Shown: positions 55,452 to 64,000 of the stretch, piece after piece
How the letters are laid out: each line of letters begins with the position of its first letter
Numbering within the stretch: position 1 is the stretch's first letter
Assembly (NCBI GenBank): GCA_964019055.1
Contig: OZ025206.1
Location: 14,171,291 to 14,235,290 of the forward strand
Length of the DNA stretch: 64,000 bases
Origin: Anthopleura xanthogrammica
Taxonomy: Eukaryota > Cnidaria > Anthozoa > Actiniaria > Actiniidae
Reading direction: 5' to 3'
Position numbers and translations under genes: made by a program
The notes under the pieces: model-generated
What the model was told of the DNA's origin: nothing
What the model saw: the letters and a program-made list of their open reading frames with translations, nothing else
The model's database searches: none

Positions 55452-58400
55452 GACTTTTGCTGGCCTTTAACACGCCGGCACACACAATGGCCCTCTATTG
55501 TTTCTTTGTGGGGCGGTTTGAGTTTTGCCTTAACAAGTAAACTCCTACGTCTTTAGGTCTTGTCTAAGCTAAGGAAAGCTGATGACTGAAGGTATTTTCA
55601 AGTTTCAGTCGCGCTTAATTTGTGTGTGGCATTAAACCGGAAATCTGGGCGGGCCCCACTGAAGTGTTGGAGCCTCTAACACAACACAGACTCGAGCGTG
55701 ATTGGTTAGTTGGCAAGGTGTTGATCACAGCGAGTTTAAAAATAATTTAGATAAGTGCAATACTTTTACAAGACAAACAAAACAAATTGAAATTGTGAAT
55801 CGGAAATGCCAAAGTAGCGTACGAGTGTTGAAAACCTTCAAGCAAGGATCACTTTTGTTCAATGGAAATTGTTGACTTTTGCAAAAAATGGCAAAGTACT
55901 ACCAAGCCGCAGCTTAAACCATTTCAAAAAGAGATGAAACTCCTTTAGGGAAACTCTATCCCATTGAAGCTTTCGAAGACATATTCTCATAATATGATTC
56001 AATGAAGCACTTAAGGATTTTCTTTTCGAGTAGATGTGTGAAAAACGTGTTCAGCTAATCCGTAAACTTTAGCTTTTGGTAATCGGATTTGTGCTCTGTC
56101 ACTTCGATGAACAGAGAACGATATATCTAATGGCTTAGACAAGCTTGCAGATTGTTCATTTTGCTTGATGGGTGCAGATTAACATCGTCCTGATAGCACG
56201 ACTATGAGATTTCCTGAAAAATCCAACAATCCATGCAATTACTGCCCCTTAAGCCGGAAAGGGTCACAACTTGTGTCAAGATTCCCTTTTTGATTTGTCC
56301 TTCATAGTTTGACAGCAAAATACCTCACATATACACCTCACATCGACCCAGTTACACCATAAGACTACATCACAACCATTCTTTATCTCAGGAAGCTAGA
56401 TAACTTCATAAAAAAGATAGATATTTCATTAAGTGTGGTTTTATTCTAGCATCTTTGCGAAAAGAGTGAAATTTTCCTTGTATTTTGATATAAAACAGCT
56501 TGGGCACATACTTCAAGGATAAGATGAGTAATGAAATCTTGAGTGATGGGTATTTGACTCTATTCACCTTAATTCTTTTGCTCATAAATTGAAAATTAAC
56601 AAGAGGGCGCCACGTAGAAGACCTTGTGCAACACAAAACTGACAGTTAGAATTCGTGGCAGCGAAAGAAGCCCTTCGTTAGACAGAATTCACCTGCAAAC
56701 TTTTCATTAGTTAAAATCGAAACACGATTTTAAGAATTGATATCAGTGATAAGATGAGTGGGAAAAATGAAAACTGTATAAACACTGGTAAAGTACGGAA
56801 ATATATCCTAGTACATGGATAAAGAGATTTGCCGTAAAAATCGATGCTTGCTAGCAACGTGTAACGAGACATGGCGCAGGTAAAACTGGCAAGTCCATCA
56901 ACATACAGGCTTTACGTCTTCCAACAACATTTGAAAATAGTAATTGAACTTCGATTTCAATGACCTTGTCATAAATGAACTGATTTTGTCACAGCTAAAT
57001 GAAAATAAAAGCATTTTGACAGTGCTAAGACAGTTTGATTACTCGGTCTTCAAAAACGGACTCGATACTTGGTCCATCTATTGATTGGCCTTCAGAAAAC
57101 TTGGTTTATCAGTTGTCGTTTATAGGAATGTCTTCCAACAAATGCCTTACTTGAAACCCAGCTAAATGGTGATTAAGGCTTAGACTAGAACATCAGAACT
57201 AAGTAGCTGTCAGTTTGGAGGGATTATAGAGACATTCTTTGTGTCCTCAATAGATGCATCTTTTGTCCAAACCTTTCGTAACTGTGTACACACATTGGAT
57301 AAGGTGTCACGAAGTTATCGTAGCAGAAGATAAAAGATTTTCGAAGCTGTCACGATGCATAACAAACCCAATCAATAATCACATCAACGTAGAGATGGTA
57401 TTTTTTTGATCGATTGATAATTACTTGGCCACTTTGGCCAATGTTGTGGTATTTAACTAGTTACTCTTTTAAGACAAGCTGGACGATTAGACAAATCGTT
57501 TCAAATCGATAGTCAAAGATGGTAGCCGAGATACGGCCTAGTATTACTTTTGACAGTATCTTTTTAGTGTGAAGCTGAGATCAAAGTAAGTCATAAGTCA
57601 TTTCATATCACATATTTAACTTGAGTTCAAAGTACTTTAATAAAAATACTCAAAAATTATCTACGCGGCGGGTAATTCAATGATAACTAGCGGAAGCAAT
57701 TTTTGTACTGTGTTACAGTGGTTTTACGCTTCTTGGCAACATGCTTCTTCATTCCTGCGCGTCACCCGGAAGCTGATAACAAACGAATCACAGCTTAATT
57801 CAAGAGTTTTGGAATAAACCCCTCGGGAAGTGTTGGTCGATGTCATGGCTAAGTTTTCCCCAAACCTGCAGCTCCCCTCTCATTCTTATCTGAAATGACT
57901 AGCATTTCATTCCATTTTCTTTCTCCATCCTGACCAGCGCTTTTCTTTTGAAGACTATCCCTTACCTGTGAAAAACAGTGAACTGTTTAGGGAAACCTTG
58001 TTCAACATTTAAACGCCCATAACTAGCTCAAACTGAAGACGAATATTGTGCTATTAAAGGCTAACTCTGACAGTCCTCACCCTATCTTCCTTGTTCTTGA
58101 TGACTAAAATTTGGATTGCATTCTCTTTATTTGGTACAATACAAAGAATTTACCATCAATTAGAAAAACCATGTTCACCCTATCAGTTGTTCAAAGATTG
58201 ATATTAATGTGCTATTAACTTGTAACTCTAGCAGTCTTCACTTCTTGATCAAGATATGGATGGATTTACACACTCTTTAAATGATACTTCTTCGTAGACA
58301 AAGAATGTTAGCATTTGGTTTGAGAAGTCATTTAAAACTGATCCCCTCTCGAAAATCGCATGGCCAGATTTTTTTGGGTTAATTTTCACTAATACGTGAC

Positions 58401-61073
58401 CGTATCATGCTCGTTCTTGGGCAATTTCTTCGTACAAAAGAAATATTTTCCTGATCTCTTCCTGGATTAAGATGTTCAAAAATAGAATTTCTCAAGAGAC
58501 TGCAATGTCTCCCACTTTGAGTCAGGATATTCATGTAAGAAACTGATTTATATTTTTAGCCAGCCGTTTTAACGCTATTCTTATTTGCGGTGTCCCATGT
58601 AGGAAAACACCGGCCCGCGAAAATGAGTTGGTATGAGTAATGATAGTTCCGTTGACTAGACTTTCTAAGGGGTAAAAGAGGGGTTAATTTTAGCTGGAGT
58701 AGATGGTCAATATTGTGGTCCCAGAAATGATTTCTCAGGAAACACATCACTAGTTAAATTTATTTGCTTGACGGTATCGCAGCCGGTATATTGCACAGCT
58801 TTTCCTAGGTTATTGAGGGTCCATTTTTAGGAGGTGGTCAATCTGTAGACTGACTTAGAGATATTTGCTGGGGAATACATTTTGTTAAAATGTACTGTTG
58901 GACTGTATTGCACAGTATTGCGCAGCTGAATCTTTATGAGGAGCAACTGAGTGTTCATTTTTTGAAAGGTGGTCATTTCAGGATATTGTGGTCTCAGTGA
59001 TGATTCCAGTGACTAAATTATCCTAGTTAACTGAATGCAGATGTTGAGCCGCGGGATGCACCAAGAAAAATCTCAGTACAAATCCATCGTTCTCTTCAAA
59101 TGACAGCATAAGCTCAATTTCTCAGCCCTACAGATGCAAATGCATTAATATCTACATGCATATGCATGTGTCATCTTGTTTGATTTTCTCATCGATGATG
59201 AATGGCGGGACTGAAGTACAGAACACAAGTGGCCATCACCAAAGCCCGGTCCATTTTAGCTATACTCACTAACCTCCATTATTTCAGCGCTGAAAATAAT
59301 TAATCAGCTAGTTCAATAAGTATCGAATAGTGGGCATGCCTTACAAGTTTCCTTTAGGCGTCCTGTCGAATCTTGTTAATACGGACACCCAGGGGAGCGG
59401 AAAAAAATAGTATCCGTATTAAGAGGGTGTCCTTATAAAGCGGGTTAAAGTGACTATCAACCCTGACGGTTTAGTTTGAAAATCAGTTTACATGTAGGGT
59501 ATAATGCGATGGCACAGTTAGTTTACGAGGTATGGACTTCACATTTCAGAGATATAAAGGTTTAAAATGTAAAAATGCAAATGAGATGACGAGAGTAAAT
59601 GCATATCACTGGGACAAAAACGAGTACAATTGAAAGCAGAGATTCATCCTTCTGTGTATGTATCAAAATCCTTAATCCCCATTGACTGCCATACTGGGCT
59701 CAGCTTTTAGCTGCAGAAATTATTTCAGTTCCCGTGAACTGACAGGCCGGAAAGACAGAAAGACAGGGAGAGGGTTTATGAGGGTTTGTATTGTTATTTA
59801 GATACCTGATGGGGGTTTGTGCAAAGAAAACTTAACCAAAGATGTTGACATGATCAAGTACGACAACGTATAAGGATATTACGTCATTGCGAGCACGTAG
59901 AGAACCACATATCTAAATTTCAATCTTTGAACTCCGAGCAATAAAATACTGTGATATTTTTAATAAGCATGCATGTTATTTTAACTACATTTCATATTTA
60001 TTATTAAAGTAAAAGTTCGTCTTTTTCCTCTAAATTTCCGTAAAATTTGTACAATCCGGCAGTGTGTTCAATTCAGTTAACGAACGAACGCGGTCAAGAC
60101 TAGAAAAGCGCGCGAAAAAAATTACGCAGGCGCTACCATAATGATTGATTATGCTTTCATGATATATCTCGTAGATACTAAATACTTGCTGTTTTGTGGA
60201 CTGCATTACGTACCAGAGTGGAACTTTTAAGGTAAAGGAAAAATAGTACCCTTCCAAGTTCCCTGCGCCAACTTAAAAGGTAGCCGTGCCTTTGCATGGA
60301 AGCGAGACGAACGGGAGCTTGCAATGATAGAGACATGTGAATAATTGTCCAAGGTGCTCGTCTTGCTTCGATGCAAAGGCACGGTTACCTTTCAAGATGG
60401 CGCAGGGAACTCTGAAAGGGACTATTAGATTGTGTTTGTGTAACACTACTAAGATGTCATTTTTCACTGTTTTTGGTTCCTAAAAGACTCTTTACCATCA
60501 GCAGCTGCAATTGATGAGGGGGGAAATAAAGCGAATGGGGAAAAATATGGGTTTGAGTGGTGGGGAGTGGGGAATGATTGGATAAAAGTATCAGGTGATA
60601 ATGAACGGCAAAAGAAAAAAACTTCCAGTTAGGATCGTTATGGAAGACAGTTTAGGATGGAGTTAAAGAGGTGGGGGATACATTCAGCAATAAACTCAAG
60701 ACAAAACTTGCGAGATTTTTAAAGTGATTTAATGGATAGTCATGCGGTAGTGCTTAGATCTTTATTTGGGGCTAAAATAAAAGCTAGCACAACCGCGGGT
60801 ACAGGAACTCAATGTCACCGAAAAACGGAGAAAAATGGATTCGCAGTTTTTGATGCTAAATTCTTTGTCAAATAAACGGAGTTGCGAAGCCAGGTTTTGT
60901 TTATTTTGGAATTAAAAAACTGGCAAGTTCGCTGCAGTTTGGCAAAAAATGTTTTCGTATATCCGGCATTGGAAAAAACTGTCCTGATTCTGAACAAAGA
61001 TTTCAGTAAAAGCAAGAAACTGTGTACCTTGATCCTATTGTTGATACTAAACTGTTTATTCATCGTGTTACAG
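55452..61073. other. Upstream of NK2 gene; no supported gene
   Basis: 5.6 kb, mostly unique AT-rich sequence. It should contain the promoter of the minus-strand homeobox gene near 55.5-55.8 kb. A short inverted pair, aatacggacaccc with gggtgtcctt, lies near 59379-59435, and a longer MITE is at 60257. Between 55.5 and 59.3 kb I see neither repeats nor exons, which makes it one of the most repeat-poor parts of the window. Confidence 0.55.
60257..60411. mobile_element. Foldback MITE with agttccctgcgcc ends
   Basis: Arms of over 50 bp: agttccctgcgccaacttaa then aaggtagccgtgcctttgca on the left, tgcaaaggcacggttacctt then tcaagatggcgcagggaact on the right. The arms are over 85 percent identical by eye. 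Confidence 0.85.
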
Positions 61074-62549
61074 GATTACAAAAACGACTTTGAGCATATT
61101 TGTCTTGCAGTGCGAGCTCTGCTTGCTCTATCCAAGGTGAGAAAATACGAACATGAATTGAAAGAAATGATTGAATGTGTATCAGTTAACAATGTCGATA
61201 CAACTGACTAAAGAGTCTAGCATGTATCTAGCCTGACTTTCCCAACAAGACCTTTCAACTGAAACGTTTTCTATTGATCGAGAGCAATCACTAAAGATTC
61301 AAAGATTTAATGGTCGGCCAATATTTGCCGAGGATTACTGGTTTCTGAAGCAGCTGGCGATACTTCTCGTACATACAAGTCTTCAAGGGCTTGAAGGTTT
61401 CTCGCTGAACAATTGAACAATGTCGAGCAAATCATGCAATCTATTCAATTCGAGTCGTTTGCCTTACGAGAGTATACTTCTGTCCAAACACTCCCCTAAA
61501 ATAGAGCCGGGCGGTTATTCAATAACTAAACAGAACGACCTATCTGATGATGATTCATGCATTGTTCTTAATGAACACTTACATGTTGGTTGTTTTAATA
61601 ACGTGGCAAGAAAAGCTGCGTTAATTGTTGTATGTCTACGGTAATTATCTAAACTGTTCCTAAATGAACACTTTGTTCAATGTAATGAATGAATGTTGAT
61701 TCAAGGTAGTGTACGGCTTTTCCATTAGCTTTAGAAAGCATGAGAAATCATGCAACTACAAATTGGGGAAAGAAAGACTCGCCCCCCATTTCAATACCTA
61801 CTTTGATTTCCATTGTTAAAATAAACAAATTCTTTTCAACAAAATTGAAAGTACTTAACTTTTAAAACAAAGAAAAGTGAGTAAGAGCTTTTGCACGCAT
61901 GAGGGGGGAAAATGACGTTTTGAATTTGAAGTGTGTTGGAGAACGAAAACAGAGAAAAAAATGGCCTGAAATACGTATAGAATATAATTTTTCACTCGGA
62001 AACTCCAGAAACGAAATTCACTATTTCGGTGAAATTCAGGAACCTCTCAAGTCCAAAACGTGCAATCGTTAAACAACGATTCATCTGTTACTTAAATAAA
62101 AAGTCGAACTTATAAGACAAATCAATAATCTACCAAACCAAGTGAAAGTACTGATCTTACTCCACTATAATCCAAACCTTTGATAACGGACTGATATTCT
62201 ATTTAATGATCAGTTATGCTAAGGGGCGTTGCCAAAGAAGCCAGCATCTTTGATTGCATAAACCATTTAATAATATATTAGTGTGTCAGTAAAATAGGAT
62301 TATTTTATCAGACTGTAACGTTGGAGCTTAGCTCACCAAGAGTGTTTTGCTTTGGTTATCAATCCGGAAGCATCTCGTAAGTCCTCTCGGATAACGTACC
62401 TTGCTAAAATGTGAACAATCAACCATCACTCTTGTTCACTATCTTTTGTTATCTTATGCTAGGTACTTGTCCAAAAAGCTAAAAGATACTTGACTTGTGA
62501 AGAGATGTTTGTTGCGGCTTTATTCAATACGTGTGTGTTATTCGCGTAA
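61074..62549 (+). CDS. Possible two-exon 3' end of an unknown gene
   Basis: The segment 61074-61136 is flanked by ttacag and gtgaga and encodes 21 residues starting DYKNDFEHIC and ending LLALSK, in phase 0. The segment 62463-62549 follows atgctag, is also phase 0, and encodes VLVQKAKRYLTCEEMFVAAL, then FNTCVLFA and a stop. Joined, they make a 49-residue amphipathic tail with no family I recognise. Upstream exons were not found. The boundaries and even the coding status are uncertain; intron-derived chance frames remain a real alternative. Confidence 0.2.
61420..61644 (+). CDS. Possible small protein or exon, 74 codons
   Basis: A non-repetitive frame with good start context (gaacaatgtcg), starting MSSKSCNLF, with a SPKIEPGG stretch, an acidic LSDDDSC and the end NVARKAALIVVCLR. 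Its final codon overlaps a gtaatt donor-like site, so it might be a first exon. No acceptor that keeps the frame open was found downstream. It lies between the two segments of the preceding entry. Confidence 0.2.
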   Translation: MSSKSCNLFNSSRLPYESILLSKHSPKIEPGGYSITKQNDLSDDDSCIVLNEHLHVGCFNNVARKAALIVVCLR

Positions 62550-62631
62550 TGGTAAGTTTTTTGGCTTTGGTGAGTAAACTTTATTTAAAGTAGATACAAA
62601 CATGTATTTGAGAACTTAGACCTTGATTCAG

Positions 62632-62859
62632 GGCAAAACGAAAGTTTCACTAAAAACTATTATTAAACCTGTCCAAGGTTTCTATCAATCTGCAAAATTA
62701 ATTCACATTGGTAAAAATATTGTTAGTGCTATTTGCTTCCTGTTTTTACGGTACGCACCTCGTAATTTTACCCGTAGTAGTCCTAGTCCAATGTGTTGCC
62801 TATACAACTTCCCCGCTGTTCGACTCCAGAAGGTCTGTGGATCTGTGGATTGTCCTTGA
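62632..62859 (+). CDS. Possible terminal exon, 75 codons
   Basis: Preceded by a ttgattcag acceptor-like site and open in phase 0 from GKTKVSLKTIIKP to CGSVDCP and a stop. Cys-rich toward the end. It could follow a phase-0 donor at about 62534 (acgtgt|gtgtta) in the preceding segment. No domain recognised. Confidence 0.15.
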   Translation, partial: GKTKVSLKTIIKPVQGFYQSAKLIHIGKNIVSAICFLFLRYAPRNFTRSSPSPMCCLYNFPAVRLQKVCGSVDCP

Positions 62860-64000
62860 AGTGTTCGATTAATTAGAACAAATATCTTCCGGTAAAAATA
62901 CCAATGTCATTGGTGTGGTTTAGTATTTGCAACTTAAGAATTTGTATGGGAAACCATTGACCATCCATGAGCGGATCATAATACCTGAGGCAATTTTGGG
63001 CCATTTGTATAACGGCACCGAAAGCCTTCCGGCTAATTTGAAGAAGTAAGGCCGACGGTGTTTGCCATAAATATAGGGCTTATTTCAGACTTTGCGGCCA
63101 AAACTGAGTTTATCATTTCAAATTCGAACTATATCTGTATTTAAAATGAATTAAAAACATACTCAAGGAAATGAATTGTGGCGTCTGCAAAATACAATAA
63201 AATGAGTTTATTGGTTTTAGATGATGGCTTTTCTTTTAATGAAGACAATTGGAATTTATAAGACTTTACGGAGATTAGAGGAAAAGCCCGAAAATCTAGC
63301 GAAACCCCCACCACATGCAAAAACCCCAACACAGGAGTGAACCACCAAGACGATTCTACAATAGCATAGGGTTAGGGCCAATCCCTGGCTGAATTCAGAG
63401 ACGACGAGTGTTCTTGGCGTCATAGTCGCCATCAACTAATGCATATCCCATATTGGGAAAACGGATTGTTACCAAAAATGTTTTTACAAAATCACTAACC
63501 AAGCACAAAATCAATTGAATTTCTAAGTTTACTGTAACGTTTAAATTCTTATAAGTGCTTTGATTGACAAGTGGTTAGTGAATTACGATTCACAAGCAAT
63601 CCGCTGACCAAATGTATCCGACGTCATCATTCAGTACACTATTTTTCTCCTAAACTTTGATGGCTGAATAATATAAGTATTGGTAATGGTTAATGTAACG
63701 TTTAATCTTACTAGTCATTGCAAAAAAAGATATATAAGCCAGTATATTCTTAAACTAATCGCTAGTAACATTCTTTGTCGGATGAAGAGACGGAAATCCG
63801 TGGTGAAGCGTAATGCTTAAACCTCTCTCCCACTGGTTTTACAAACAGGTCTCAGTGACAGGTAGTCAGCTTACGATTTGATCTGACTTGAACATTAATG
63901 CGCCAACTGCTAGAAACAGGTCCAGCAATCTGAAATAACATCACTGTGAACATTATGTCCGGAGAGGGGGGGACTTTCTCAGTAACACTTTGCCCTTCAC
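62860..64000. other. End of window, nothing recognised
   Basis: AT-rich sequence without repeat arrays or supported exons. Confidence 0.5.

Overview
The window is animal nuclear DNA: AT-rich, with intron-split genes, microsatellites and many small inverted-repeat elements. The gene set (a UBE2E-type E2, CHMP2A, a small CTD phosphatase, two NK2-class homeobox genes and a rhodopsin-class GPCR), together with gene-sized introns and very dense MITE-like foldback elements and a tRNA-type SINE, fits an early-branching metazoan. A cnidarian, probably an anthozoan (sea anemone or coral), is most likely. The species cannot be read from the sequence alone.

Layout. 0.7-8.3 kb (+): the last five coding exons of a UBE2E-family ubiquitin-conjugating enzyme; its N-terminal exons lie upstream or were not found. 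8.3-14 kb: non-coding, with three kinds of minisatellite and several MITEs. 14.0-15.0 kb (-): an intronless divergent GPCR. 15-20 kb: non-coding repeats. 20.2-25.2 kb (+): complete nine-exon CHMP2A (ESCRT-III). 28.0-34.8 kb (+): complete eight-exon SCP/CTDSP-like phosphatase. 39.5-41.9 kb: a 2.5-kb minisatellite with higher-order structure and two identical copies of a trapped foldback element. 42.9-44.1 kb and 51.2-55.5 kb (-): two tandem two-exon NK2-class homeobox genes with the same exon plan, probably a local paralogue pair. 61-62.9 kb (+): a cluster of short, exon-like open segments that I could not identify. The rest has no gene I can support.

The genes do not form a pathway. UBE2E, CHMP2A and CTDSP are housekeeping or regulatory genes that happen to be neighbours. 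Only the two homeobox genes are likely functionally and evolutionarily related.

The most interesting signals are in the repeat fraction. They include a MITE family whose ends carry fused E-box/CRE motifs (CACGTGACGTCA), a natural filled/empty site pair for a TA-targeted MITE, an exact 39-bp tandem array in which each unit carries a CCAAT box, and a minisatellite that captured and then co-amplified a foldback element. All exon boundaries were set by hand from GT/AG sites and reading-frame continuity.
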